From: Eremophila alpestris peregrina
Taxonomy: Eukaryota > Chordata > Aves > Passeriformes > Alaudidae
Direction of reading: 5' to 3'
NCBI GenBank assembly: GCA_009792885.1
Contig: WMCF01000014.1
Coordinates: forward strand, 15,884,049 to 15,948,048
Length of the DNA: 64,000 nt
The number at the start of each line of letters is the position of its first letter. Positions within the stretch are counted from its first letter, which is position 1. This document shows, piece by piece, positions 22,961 to 36,003 of the stretch. The notes below the pieces were generated by a model. It was not told where the DNA came from and made no database searches. It saw nothing but the letters and a program-made list of their open reading frames with translations. The position numbers were made by a program, and so were the translations under genes.

Positions 22961-25297
22961 GGGATTTATTGAAGTAAATTGTATTTGCTGATAAACTTTG
23001 TAAGCGACAGTTACTTTACAGTTTAGATGCTGATTTAGTTGCTGATGTCAATTGTTAATTGACAAAATGAGCAGTCAATTGCTAATCCAGTGATTAGCAA
23101 TTGCAAGGAAACATAACTAAACAACTTACCTGTCTCTTCTCCGGTTGTTCTCAAACTGGAAATGATATTCCTTGTTCTCAGAGACTAGACAACCTTCTTT
23201 AGAACTGCCTTTTAAGTGAAATCTAATACAGCTGTGTCCTGAGATAGCTTTTCTTCCTGCATAGAGACCATGGACCGTCCCCTCGTGTACTCCTTTTAAC
23301 TCTTAGCATGTATGGTTACAGAAACTGGAAAAAAATTAGTGAAGAAGAACCTATAGGAAAAATCAAATTATTTACCATTCAAAAAGCCTTTAAGATAGAG
23401 GAAGATAGTACTCTTCTGCCCTATGAGAATATAAGACACTAAGATATGTATTTTCAAAAGAGTTAAGAATTTTCTACTATTTTCCTGTAGGGCCTCTAGA
23501 AATGCCCACTCACCCCTACACACTGTTTACACATCATGACTTTAAAATTAAAACAACCCCCCTCTGCTAAGATGTGTTCACTCCAGGAATACAGTTATTT
23601 GGGCTAGTTTTCAGTCTGTGTAACTACTCTAGCAATAACTATGCTCTCGTGTTTCGTGCTCTCATGTCATGTGCAGGCTGATTTTTCCTGGTTCTGTCAA
23701 GCTGTTCTACCACAGCCAGGACTGCATGGACAGAGGTGTGGAGGCAAAGGCTATCTCTGCCAAATCTGAGTCTTAAGGAGGCTTAACCTGGTTTTCTAGT
23801 TAGCCTATTTTTTTTTTCATTTCCTCAGCTTTCTATTTAACTCATTGCACTGATTTATTAATAATGTAAACTAACCCAAGCACATTGAAAATTCACATAC
23901 TTCTTGATAAATATTCATTAAATCCCATCCTTGTCATCTCTTCTCCACAACAATAATGAATATATATGAAAGGAACCAAAAGCAGGGATGTAGGTGGTCT
24001 GGGGAGGAACAAGCACAGAAAAATAAAGGGATAAGGGACTAGTCCCTAGTCCATACAGGTGATGCCCTGGATTAAGTGCCAGCTGCCCTGTCTTATTAAA
24101 TTTAATTTCTAACTATTTTCTTGGGAGAGGGTATTCTCTGTTCCATGTACATAGGTGCTTATGAAGGTCTGATTGCTACCAGCTGGAGTCATACCATGGG
24201 TCACAATAGCCAGTGTTACCTGTGGTGCCAGTAGCTGGGGCAGGTGAGGGCATGTATAGCATCCTTTGGCTGCCAGCTGATGAACTGAACCTCAACAGCA
24301 TGCAGGGGCTTTAGCATCAGTTACCAAAGCATTCATAAGGCTGGGCCAGATACATGTATGTCTCTGAGACAGCTGGAAGCACATACCAAAGGGACCAGGC
24401 CGTCCATAACAGCTGCTGGGGAGGCTACAAGGTCTGATGGTGTTTGTCTCTACACAAGAGGTGATAGAATTTGTGGGATAGTTACTCAGCTGGCTGCACA
24501 TCCAGTCCCAGTAACTCAAGGGATCCAGGCATGCTGGTCTGCATTAGGTGGGAAGGGAACGATGACATGGGACTGTACCAGCAGATGAAGTTGTAGCTGT
24601 GATCTTCAGAGACTTCCATGTCAAGATTCCAGCAGCAGGGGAAAAGAGGGATCTAGGCACTATCCATTGGATAGGCTGGAGGGAATCTCATTAATGTGTG
24701 CATGTTTCCTACTAGCAGCCCTTCATACTGGTCAGCCATAGATAGGTTGTTGGAATTGATTGTGATTTTACTGATAGTGCTAGCTTTGTTTTTTTAAGTG
24801 TGGAGGATTTCTGGCTGTGTCCATCAACACTACCATCATGAAACAACTTTGCCCTCTTTGCAATGGTACTAACATCTATTGTTGCCTGTATTGTTACAAA
24901 AATGTTGATTTGTTGTGTTTCTTAACTGATAATAGCTCCATTAAATTGCTCAAATTGAGCCTTAAGGCATGTGCATGTCTCCTAATTCTTGATAGAAATT
25001 AAAGTTCTGTACATTAAAATAATTCAGGCAACCAATTCTGTTCATTACCCCAGCTAAATTAAATTCTTTTTTTAATACTTCCTTTCAGTAGTATTTTCGT
25101 GGGTTTATTCTGTTTAAGTACTACTAATTTGAATTTTTACTGCAAAGGACGCTCCTTAAAGGAACATTTTTCATAAGTTTCTTAGGTGGAAAAAATTCTT
25201 GTAGTCACACGCTGACATTCAGTGAGAGTAGGTTTCATATGTTGATGTCACTGGATGAGGTGGAGTATAAAATATGAAAAGTATAAATACATTTTTT
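22961..25297. other. Intergenic stretch, no gene seen
   Basis: Apart from the hairpins at 23046-23103 this is AT-rich DNA. The part at 24180-24680 is slightly GC-richer and could be a very old retroelement remnant, but I recognise no family and no intact frame. Confidence 0.55.
23046..23103. repeat. Two adjacent perfect inverted repeats
   Basis: The first is TGTCAATT at 23046-23053, loop GTT, AATTGACA at 23057-23064. The second is CAATTGCTAATC at 23076-23087, loop CAGT, GATTAGCAATTG at 23092-23103. The two share the CAATTG(T/C)TAAT core, so one may have arisen from the other. They begin about 105 bases after an AATAAA. Confidence 0.9.
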
Positions 25298-25548
25298 AGA
25301 TATATATATAAATATATCTAAAATATAAGATTAAAATTTCTTATATCTTTATATGTAAAACATATCAATATATATATAGATATATATATAAAAATATATC
25401 TAAAATATAAGATTAAAATTTCTTATATCTTTATATGTAAAACATATCAATATATATATAGATATATATATAAAAATATATCTAAAATATAAGATTAAAA
25501 TTTCTTATATCTTTATATGTAAAACATATCAATAGATATATATATATT
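25298..25548. repeat. AT-rich minisatellite, 82-bp unit, three copies
   Basis: The marker AAATATAAGATTAAAATTTC starts at 25321, 25403 and 25485, giving an exact period of 82 bases over about three units. The copies are nearly identical, which points to recent amplification. Each unit also holds runs of TATATA and an imperfect palindrome. Confidence 0.95.
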
Positions 25549-25861
25549 AAAATTGGTATAAAATGTTTCCCACTATTTGAAATTCCTTCTCTGTTCTTAG
25601 GTACTGACAGCGGTATGAAATCATGTTGTATGTTAATTTTGGGATCCTGCTTTAGGTAATTGCCATGACACAGACATCCTGAAGGATGTAATCTGCTTTT
25701 ACTCAAGTAAATGTTGTCTGCCTTAAAGCAGCCTCACAGCATTTTGTCCTATGTGCTTGTTATTGCCTTCTCATTCTCATCATCCTCATAAACAGCACTT
25801 GACAATGGCTTTCATCTTGAGCTCTGTCTCATTATGCTCTTCTCAGCTTGTCTGTCTGCTC

Positions 25862-26555
25862 TGTGATGTCCCACCCTGTGCGGAAGGGAGCACCCCAAGA
25901 CTGGTCAATGCCTGTGGTCGAAAGGAATGACAAAAGTTAGAGGGCCCACAAAGTTTTATTAGTAAATTACACATTTGGTATGGGAATTGGTATGTTAGTC
26001 CCTGACCTACTCTCTAAGCCAGCAGTTTGGGGTAAAGGGTTAGGATCAGAGGGAAGAGAGAAAGGAAGAGATGAATTAAAGAGGGAAAGAGAAAGAGAGA
26101 TCATCTGTTTGGCTAATGGGATGTGCAGAGTCCTGGGGCTGTGTGCCTGGGCTTGATGGGAGTGCTTTTTACAGATCAGTTTTGCTTGCCCTGAGAACAG
26201 GTTTCTTGCTTTCTATGCAACGGAGTTATCGTGTGCAGTCTGTTTTTTTAGACCTATCTGGACATGGTTTGGAGGGTCACAGGGGTCTTGGGTGATCTCA
26301 TCCTGCTGGATTGGCCCTTGGTTGACAGTACATGCCTATTTCTTCACTGATGCTGTCTTTTGTTTGTTGTGCCTCCAGGGACTAGAACAAGGATGTTTGT
26401 CCCTGCTCTACCTCCACATGATCCTCTTCTCCAATCAAATCTTGTTCTTGGAACAAACCCCCATGGCTGTCCAGTTACTGGTGTTTGAGACAATACACAT
26501 TAGCCCCTTATCATCTGGGCTTGTACATCGTCCTGGGCCGTAGCTTGACCTCATT
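25862..26555 (-). mobile_element. Candidate solo LTR of an avian endogenous retrovirus
   Basis: The block starts TGTGATGTCCCACCCTG, which read on the minus strand would be an LTR end in CA. On the minus strand there is a TATA-like TGTAAAAAGC near 26170 and an AATAAAA about 215 bases downstream near 25955, with a purine/pyrimidine-asymmetric tract between them. This is the layout expected of U3-R-U5. GC content is higher than in the flanks. No clear target-site duplication or right boundary was found, so the family and end are approximate. Confidence 0.5.
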
Positions 26556-27970
26556 TAAACATTACCTGAGATAATTTTGGACCAAGTGGTGTTTCTCATT
26601 ATTTTTAGAATATGAGATTGTCTTTAAAATTTCATTTTAACCAAAAATTTTAGTTCTCTGCAGAAGGCAGACCATATAGCAACTCCTGTTTTAATTACTG
26701 AATAAGTAGCTGTTTTCCTCAGATATTTTACACCAACCAGAATGCCATTAATTATGATTATTGATGCCATGTGTTGAAGTAAGAACACTTTATGATGTTG
26801 CTAAATAGAACTGGATATTGAACACAAGACATGAATTAAGCCTTATTTGTGATAAATTAAGGCATATTTTTTCACCAAAGTAATGGGGTTGTGAGTTTTC
26901 TTTTTGGAAACAAGTAAATCCTGTATTTCATGGACCTGTGAAAGGATAAATCTTCGCAGGATATTATAAAGAATCCAGTAGGTGGTGCACAAGGCATAGG
27001 AGAGACAGGCAATGCTCTGGAGACCTAACTGCCACTTAGAAACTGTTTTCAATTAAAAAAGAAGTCATCACAAAGAATCAAACGTAACCCCAAAATCAAA
27101 GTTTAAAATAATTGATAAAAAACCTCAATGACAAGTCCAGGATACAAACTTTGCCAATGAAACTCTTCTTGCATTTCTATGCAGATTCAATGACTACATC
27201 TGGAAGAGACCCAAATCTTACTGCTAAAAAGACAAGACCTTTTGTCCCAAAGCCTGCACAGTATGATATTGCTAGAGTAGAGCAGGGTGAGTGTGAACTA
27301 CCAAATACCTAATGCATGACACTGACCTGAAATCCAAAAGTCACATCCATTTCTCGTATCGCATAGGAGAAAGGAAGCAAAAAGGCTTGTGGATCAGTTC
27401 CCTGTCATTTCCACTGCAAGATATGTGTCCATTATGTCCAGTATTACCTCAAGATATTTTCTGTACAGCCCATGTGCATGTCTTCCTCCACAACACTACC
27501 TCCAGTTATTAGCCAAATTCCCATATGTTTAGCTAAGCCATTACCTCCCTGTGCCCCAGAAGCATTCTCACACACACTGCCTGCTAAGCAAGAGGCAATT
27601 TTTGTCGAGTATGCACAAAACTCAGCCAGTCACCCACCACAGGTATACACAAATGACTACAGACAGCAGCCTTTTTTATTTCAGTAAAGACACTATAAGA
27701 AATTTCTGTGACTGTTCTTGTGTTGGTCATCTCCTCTGTATTCCAACTTCCATTTTATAAATTGGAGACATCAATAATAATTTTTTCTGACTTACAGTTT
27801 GTGTCATTTTTCACCACAGTTCTGCATATGACTCCAGTAATCCAACTTACAACTTCAGAATAGCATTTAAATGAAAGGCAATTATGTATTTGATAATTTT
27901 CCAATACTGTCTTCAGAAAAGAAATAAAATTTAAAATACTACACTGTATGTAACTTGCTTGTATCTTAGT

Positions 27971-28640
27971 TAGAATCATAAAATAACTCAGGCTGTAAGG
28001 GACCTCTGCACATCCTCAATTGTCCAACTTATGCTTCAGTGAGCTCTCTAACTTCAGTGTCAACAAAGCTGCTGCACAGTGTTCTGTTGAGTTATATTTC
28101 AAAAGTCATCTCTAGGTGCTTGACCAGTGGAAAAAATCCTTCTTTTATGTCCAGCTGGAATTGTCTTTGTTGTCATGGAAATGTTAGCCTTTTGTCATTT
28201 TACTGTGTATGTTGGTGAAAATCTGGTTTCATCTTCTCCATATGCCACCATGTGGAAGACAAGTAATTAGATCCTCCTCCTGCTCATTTTTCCCCAGTTC
28301 TTCTCCAGAGTAAACAAAACCATATCCCTCAGCCTATTCCTAGTATATGTTCTAGCCTATACCATCTTCTCTGGACTCTTAAGTTTTATGACCTCTCTTT
28401 TATGTGGGGAACCCCAAAGTGGAATACACTTGCACTTCAGTCATGTTCAGATCATTACCCAGGAAAAGCCCTTATTTTGTGCAGGGCTGGTACGTAACCT
28501 GTCAGGTCCTGCACCTGCTGCAGGGGTTTATTCTGCCCAAGGTACCACTTTTGCATTTGTCTTTGCTGAACTTGTCTTTGTCTGCCAACTTCTCAAGCTT
28601 GGTTAAGTTCCTTCCTAATAGGAAGCCATGTCCAGTTTGT
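27971..28640 (-). mobile_element. CR1 LINE, old copy
   Basis: The + strand begins TAGAATCATAAAATAACTCAGG and AAGGGACCTCTGCACATC, the complement of a CR1 3' end. It later contains TTTGTCTGCCAACTTCTCAAGC, the complement of the block after the catalytic motif. The element runs on the minus strand, is about 670 bp long and is heavily diverged, suggesting an older CR1 subfamily than the copies elsewhere in the window. Confidence 0.75.
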
Positions 28641-31600
28641 TCTTTGCTATACATTTGTAAACACGAAACTCTTGTAATTTAGAAATTATCTTGTTGCTTT
28701 GGGATTGGAATAGGAAAAGTAATGTAAGTTTACCCAGAATATATTCATTCAGAATAACTTGCTCTATTGACTCACCTTTTTAAAGATATCTGTAGAATCA
28801 CATGATCACTGAAGGTGGTGGTCCTTGTGATGGGTCCACTTTAGACACCTAATTTTGAGCATGCTGAGGAAGTTATGTAATTTTAGTAAATGATAGAGTT
28901 TTGTTCTTGTTACACAATTTTCTGGCTGTATGTCAAGAAAAACAAGTTCTTAAGATGAGCAAGAGTAGAGATACTAGAGTCTATGGATTCTCCATGTGAG
29001 CAGGTTCTACATATAACCCATGCTGAAGAGCAATTTCAGCTGAATAAAACATAGACAACACAAGTTCTTGTTAGAAGGTTTATATTGCTTAACTTTCTAT
29101 ATGCTACCCATAACTTTACAAAAAGGAAGCTGATAAAAGTATTTCAGACAGTGACAGGTCTGGTAAAAATGATGTAAAGCTTTTATTTACAAGTAATCAT
29201 TGCAAGAGCTTTTAAAACATAAGACTTAAAAGCCTGATGAGTTAACCATCTCCACAATTAAAATCAGGCTAAAATAAGTCTGCTGATTTAGACCAGTTAA
29301 TGGCAGCATGGTTTACCTGAGAACAGCTCAGAAAGCTTCAATTGGCTAGGTAAGAAAGTGACAATGGAGCACTGCTGAACTGGAAAACTGGCAAGCTAAA
29401 AATTACGTTGTGCCTGTATTTATGTGAGCACACATATAAAAAAAGATAAAGTTATAAAAAAAATCACAGAAATACATTAAAAACAAAATACTAAAATACT
29501 CTAATTGTGATTACTATATTCTAATACTGTATCTTGGCATAACAAAATTATAGTGCCAAAACTAACATTCAGAACATAAAAGACATTTGTTTTTTACTGC
29601 CAAAGGGGTGCTTAAAGGCACAATAATGCAGTTACATAAACACAGAGAACCAACACAGTGGAAATTTAAATGCAACCAAAGAACACTCAAACCAGGTATT
29701 TCAAAACAGCAGACCCATTATAGATACATCAGAAGTCCTTTCTCCCTGATGCTTACTAGTGATACTCAGTTCCCAAAATGCTTGCAAACCCATTCCAGGT
29801 TTTGAAACAAGATAGCAGGAACATAGGATGGTAATATTGAAGGTTAGTGTCTTAATGAGTCCACCAATGATGTATGAATGTCAAGAGACCAATTGATGGC
29901 ATGGGATGCCAACTGAAAAGGCGCCTCCAAAAGTGAATTAATGCACAAGAAACAGACGAAACTTATTAGATGTCTCTGCTATATCTGTGCTGCTGAGCAT
30001 GCTGCAAGACAGCTATTTTTAAATGAGACATATGATGTACCAGAAACACTCCAGCCACTGAAGCATGAAGCTCTATGTAACCAGTTCATCACACCGCAAG
30101 GCTGCAGTACTGTATGTGTAATAATCTTTCCAAAATATTTTGGCAAAATTCAAATGGTGACTGAAGTCTTGTAGGTTTTTTAAGTGTTTCACTACAGGTT
30201 TTTCCTGAACTTGCCTAACTGTACTATTCACTTTTCAATGAAGCTCAAACTTCTGTTACAGTATTGCAATATCACTGTTTCAATTAATGTATTTATAACT
30301 TCAATTGTTTGACTCTGTTTCTCAGGAAGACCTAATTTTAATGCATTATCTGTACTAAATTGCACCAAAGATGCATTTCACTGACTTATTACTCACTGAA
30401 TAATCATCTACAAAAGGAATTGATTAAATTAGGACTTGTACAAGTGTTTAAGTCAGGAAGTTAGAGCAATGCCACAAAATCTTTCAGAGTTGACTAATAA
30501 ATTGTTTTTTAATTCAATAATGTCATGAATCAATACTGAAGTGGGTAATAAATGTTAATGAAAAAAAGTAGGTGCACTCAAGATAGCATTGTTGCATGTG
30601 AAATTGATGCTGACAAAGAAACTGTACACAAAACCTTGACAAATCATGTAAATCTAGCCATTTTTCAGAGGAAAGAAGATTTTAATTTTTTTAAACTCAT
30701 ATGTCAGGAAAAGGTTACTTTGTGATGGCCATTTTAAAAAATCCATTATGTTACATAAGTTGCTGAAATTAATCTCCTGTTGACAGCACATGTTAGAGCT
30801 ATAAAGGAAACATTAGGAACAAACTTGCTGACTTTATGTTAATGATACTTTTAGGAATATAAAGAAAACATGACAAATTTAGAACAATAGCATGCAACAG
30901 CAAGGCACGTAGAAGATTTAGGTTGGTATTGTACAATAAGAATTTTTGGCAATAGGCTCTGTGGCCAAAATTGATGACTAATGTCAGTAGCATTGGGACT
31001 TAATGTACAAGTAGGAAAGCTTCTGAATACTGTTTGTATATGGTGGCTATTCTTCGACATAGTCTTACACATGAAATAATGTGATTTCATTTATACAAAG
31101 GTAAGTATGCAAACTATCTGCTTTGAAATTCATCAACAGGGAAAATTAAATAAGTTTACTTGCTAAAAATAGTACAGAAATAACTCTACAAAAGTCACAG
31201 AAAACGTGGGAAAGTCTCTCAGTTGACTTCTCCTCCAAATATAACTCTTGCTATATTGTTTAGTCAATTAATAGTGTTAGATATACTAGTAACTATTAAT
31301 AGATGTAGCTATCTTCACTGTGGCCTTTGATATCAATAATAAAGCAATAAACTACAATATGGATAACAGATGGAAGTTTACAAAGCAATAATATGGCAAT
31401 TTGTTTTGCAGCTCCAAAGATAATTAAAAACAGCACAGCTTCCCAGGGGAAACAGAATCTTGTTTTCTTCCCTGATGCTACTGTGAGCACAAGATAAGAC
31501 AACATTTCCAAGGAAAAGGAAATAAAGCTATCTTCTCAAAAACATATGTGTATACTGTCAATTTGTAAGTGGGGTTTGTGTATATCTGTGAACACCTTTG

Positions 31601-34025
31601 AATTAATCAAGTAATATACTCCTAGGACAGTAATATAAGAGCTTAAATGCAAAATATAGTACTGTTTTGTATTTCCTGAGTTTTATTTTGTTCCCTACTT
31701 CAAAACAACTTTAGTCTGAACTGATTTTATATTTCCAAAATACAGTCCAGACTGATAGAAATCAGAGTAGCCCAAAACAAGAGCATTTTAATTTAGATGA
31801 GCATAAAGTTACAAGAGAAACAAGACTGAATTATAAATTCTGTTCTCCTTTAATATTGGCATTCATCAGCCTGAGACTGTGACGTGTCAAGATGACCTGA
31901 TCTAAAAGCTCACATACCCTGAAAGAGAAGGAGATGACAATCCCTTTCCCCTGTTTTTTTGTTCTCTTTTTCATGCTTCCAATCAGAAGTTGCCAATGCG
32001 CATATTTTTACCTTGCACAAATTGTTGTGTTGTCTGGATTCCTCTGTGAGCTCATGTCATATGTCAGCTTGCCAGAAAACAAGTCAATCAGGAAAAAGAA
32101 GACTCTCTTTGCTAGATTAGTGAACTGAACTGACTTGAAGAGTTGTCTGATGAGTGCCAGAGGGAAAGCAAAGGAATGTGCAGGACTATGTGGCCAGGAG
32201 CCATGTATCAGGGAGTGAGGTAGGATCTCTGCCATGATAAGGAGGATACAGAAATAAAAACTATCCTTTGCTGCATCAGCAGGGCATTCATTTCACTCCA
32301 TTTTTTTTTTCATGAAAATATTCTCATTGTTACAAATCTGGAAAAAATAGTGATTTTATTTTGTATTACCATTGCAAAAAGCTATAAAAATATAACTAAC
32401 AAGTTTCATTTTAATTACAAATAAAAAAAATCTTAGTGTAATGTATGACAACCAGCTTTTAAAGCAGCATGTGAAACCTAACGTATTTCTCCTTTGCCAC
32501 TTCGAGTCACTTGTTCAAGTTTTCACACCATTTTCCACATTATATCTTTGAATATGTCAGGTTTTACACCACTACAGTTAACCAAACTGGAAAGCTGATC
32601 TGGTTGAAAGATAACCAGCTGGGGTATTTTTTGGTGTTCAAATATATATATAAATTCTTTTTGATTTACTTCAGCATTCAGCCATACAAATGGCTTCGTG
32701 TTTGTGATAGGGAAGCAGCAGATAAATTTCTTTTGACAACACTACTGCTCAGCTTCATTTCACATATAGGCTTAATTGCCATCCTATCTGAGTCAGAAGA
32801 ACTTCAAATGTATTAATATACTGATTTTTTCAATAAAAATACTTAAGTTAGCTAAAATAACTCTAGAACAGAAACTGATGCATTTTCCTTGGTCCTAGAA
32901 ATTAAGAGTCAGATTTAAGGAGTCTTTAAGTCTGACTTAAGGTTAAGGGGTAAAGGGTTTTTACTTCAGTATTTAATAAGGATCTCTATGGTGCACCTCT
33001 TTGCCAAGGTGGAATGTGTTGAAATGCACACATATGATAGAAAGTGTATACAATTTTATAGACCTTGCAAATTAGCATATCTGATAAAGATGCCCCAATG
33101 AGAGGCTTGAATGAATAGCATAATATCGCTCCATCCTGAAGAATTCCCACCCTGGATGGGCCTAATCCTAATTTACAGGATGTATTTTAATGAGGACCTT
33201 GGTTTCTCAAGATAGCACAGGGCTTTCTGGCCTCCAGCTGCAAGGCCTCTGGGATATTTGGTCTTCTGGCCTAACAGAATACCAGGACTGTGCTAAGTTA
33301 CCAGACTTAAGGAATTACAAGTATGCATGCTAAGAGCACTGAAGATACAAAAAAGGTATATAAAAGGTAAAAAAAAAGAAAAGGTAAAAAATCATGGCAT
33401 CAAAACAACTATTCAGGATCCCCGTGTGAAGCACCTGGGATTCCCATGATGCTGCCAAGAGTTTTGTGATTTGCTGTGTTTGAGTTCCTGTGAAATCACA
33501 GTTGTTAGTCAAGTGTTGTCAGTTCAACATGCAGAGGCAATATATTCTGCATATTCACTTACTGGTATAATATAATCTGAAAGTATTAAAAGTTTGAAAG
33601 TAAAAAAGTTTGAAATACTTATCCAAGCTCTAAGTCTATTTCACTCAGACTTAAACCAAAGGTTGGTTTCTGCTCATTTTGTGCTGGGTGATCATTTTGA
33701 AATAGACTAAATCCACCCATGCATTCTGAAGTGCCTTCTGAATAGCTGCAGGAAAATATGTTTTCAATGCTGATGATCGAGTGCAGAAGTACAGTTACCA
33801 CCTCAGCATGAAACCTACCCACTTCTTAGGATACATGTCTCAGGAATCACCACCTTATTTACAGTTTTTTGTTGTAAGTGGAATTAGGCACTGAAAGTCC
33901 CTCATTTCAAAAATGTAACTATTGCAATATTGCTCTGCACACTGTCCTAACCTTGTCTTCCATAGGCTTTCAAGACTTGGTGTGTATTTGTTATGTCTGT
34001 CTTAACCATAGTTGTTAAGAAAACT

Positions 34026-34045
34026 CCAACCAACCAACCAACCAG
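34026..34045. repeat. (CAAC)n microsatellite
   Basis: About four to five tandem CAAC units form a short simple repeat in intergenic DNA. Confidence 0.9.
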
Positions 34046-34364
34046 CCATCCTTACCTCCAAACTAACCAATGAATTATGAGAGAGATTTAGGGATTTCAG
34101 GTGACTAATTTTCTTCAAAGAATTTCAAACATTAGTAATTTTCCCCTGTTGGAAAAGAGCAGGGATGGCACATCACCTACTTGAGAGCAAAAGGTCTGTC
34201 CAAGTGGGGGCCTGAGTGGGAACATCCATAACATCAGCATATTTATAAGAATTGCAGGTAATATCTTCTACACATTTTAATACTTAATTGGGTTAATACA
34301 GAATGCATGATGAAGCTATTCTGCAGTATATCAGCAATTTGGTATTAAAACTATTTGGGCTTGG

Positions 34365-34535
34365 GAAGAGCACGGGGCCGGGGCTGAGATGGGCGGGAGA
34401 GTGGGCAGGAACAGGCCGGGAGCTGGGCTCTGGTTCTGGGCAGGAAACGTGACCGGCCCAGTCTGTGCCTTCGGAGACTGCTGGGCACGGGACAGCGCTT
34501 CCAGTCACCCCAGCAAACTGCAGAATCCCTGCACT
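34365..34535. other. Isolated GC-rich, CpG-containing patch
   Basis: About 170 bases of clearly higher GC content with several CpGs (CACGGGGCCGGGGC, GGCGGG, AACGTGACCGGCC, CTTCGG, CACGGGACAGCGC) lie in AT-rich DNA. I found no CR1, SINE or LTR phrases and no convincing reading frame. It could be a regulatory element, an old GC-rich insertion, or an unrecognised first exon. Confidence 0.5.
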
Positions 34536-35517
34536 TGCCCTCCCTTTGGCACATGTGCATGCACCGTTCACTTGGAATGTTTTATTTATTGGTGATGAAA
34601 AAGTAATGACATTCTGATGTAAAATTGCATTATGACAGAAAATAAAATATGTTTTAACTTGATGGCCTTCTTGAATTTTTTTAACTGCTGTGGGGACGTT
34701 TTGAGCTGTAATAGATGTATAGTCTGTGAATGTAGCTGATCAGTTTTTACGACGTTTCAGTTTAAAACAGCAAACTTACACCCAGGGTTTGTGAACAAGT
34801 CCTTAAGGTCCTCTAAACTGTAACCATGTTGCATTACTATATTCAGTCTTGAAAGTGTCTTGTCTTTTTAACTGCCTGTACTGGCAGCCTTTAAAAAATT
34901 ATATAAAGACAAACTCTTTGAGTACCAATTGTCTAACTGGTTTTATCTCTGTTGATCTTCCCAAAATATTTACATCATGTTGACTGTGAATCTGATATAT
35001 TTTCTTTCTGTATAAATAGGGAATCTTTCTGTTGGTTTAAAGGGATTAATGATAAAGAAAAGATAAAAAGCTTGATCTTGAGTAGTGGTGAATTTCTTAA
35101 AGATAAACCAAATCTCCTCACAAGATCTGATCTTCTCACATCTTATCACATCTCTCATCTTATCTTCTGCCTTAAGAACTGGTAAGTGCAAAATCTATAC
35201 AGGTACCATGAATTGCGACAGAGGGCCAGGATGTATGTAGTTATGTTAACGTGCAGATGGTTTATTACTATATACCTCTATAACTTGAAGTGCAGATTAT
35301 ATAGTGTATCTTTGGCTGTTTATGGTTTTTAAGGGAAGTTAGGAAGAAGGAAGAGACTCAAAGAGCAAAGTAGTTGCAACATTAATATCCATCATTGCTT
35401 TAAACATCTGACTTGTGTGCTTTTTTTCTGTTAATTCCTATGCATTAAATAGCACCTTTATTTGGATTATACTCAGTCACTTGAAATACCTGTCTAGCAA
35501 ATCCAAACCTACAGAGT

Positions 35518-35805
35518 CATTGTATATCTTGATTTGGGAGGAACCCACAATAATCATCAAGTCCAACTCCCAACTCCTCACAAAGCAGCCTAAAAGCTGA
35601 ACAGCATGTCAGAGCACTGTACAAATATTTGTTGAGCACTGATAGCTTGAGGCCATGACCACCTCCCTGGGGAGCCTGTGCCAGTGCTTGGCCACTCTCG
35701 CAGTGACAATCTCTTTTCTAATACCCTCTCTGAACTTCCCCTGACACAGCTTTATGCCATTTCCTTGCATCCTATCTCCTAGCATTCTTTCTGCTTAGTA
35801 GGAGA
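35518..35805 (-). mobile_element. CR1 LINE 3' fragment
   Basis: The complement of the CR1 3' end is present: AATCATCAAGTCCAACTCCC, then GACCACCTCCCTGGGGAGCC, GCCAGTGCTTGGCCACTCTC and CAGCTTTATGCCATTTCC. It is minus-strand, 5'-truncated, and ends about 60 bases before a long AT-rich palindromic repeat. Confidence 0.88.
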
Positions 35806-35862
35806 TGTTTTTTAAAGATTTTTTCCTTAATTGCATTTTTCATTGTAAACATAATTGTTCCG

Positions 35863-36003
35863 TATAATATAATATAATATAATATAATATAATATAATAT
35901 AATATAATATAATATTATATTATATTATATTATATTATATCATATATATTATATATTATATATTATATTATATATATAAAATATAATATATAATATAATA
36001 TAA
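35863..36003. repeat. (TATAA)n pentanucleotide array with inverted second half
   Basis: About ten TATAA units run from 35863 to about 35912. The array then switches to the complementary TTATA form until 35940, making a near-perfect palindrome with arms of about 28 bases and no real loop. Irregular TATAT sequence continues to about 36003. It lies about 60 bases beyond a CR1. Confidence 0.95.

Larger units (their letters stand above)
28641..35517. other. Intergenic stretch, nothing recognised
   Basis: About 6.9 kb with no CR1, SINE or LTR phrase that I can identify and no domain-bearing frame on either strand. It holds only the small CAAC repeat and the GC-rich patch listed separately. Repeat-poor DNA of this kind can hold conserved non-coding elements, but that cannot be judged without alignment. 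Confidence 0.5.

Noticed and set aside
24180..24680. Possible retroviral or transposon coding remnant
   Set aside because: Composition and one 76-codon frame hinted at it, but no motif of pol, env or a transposase could be identified.
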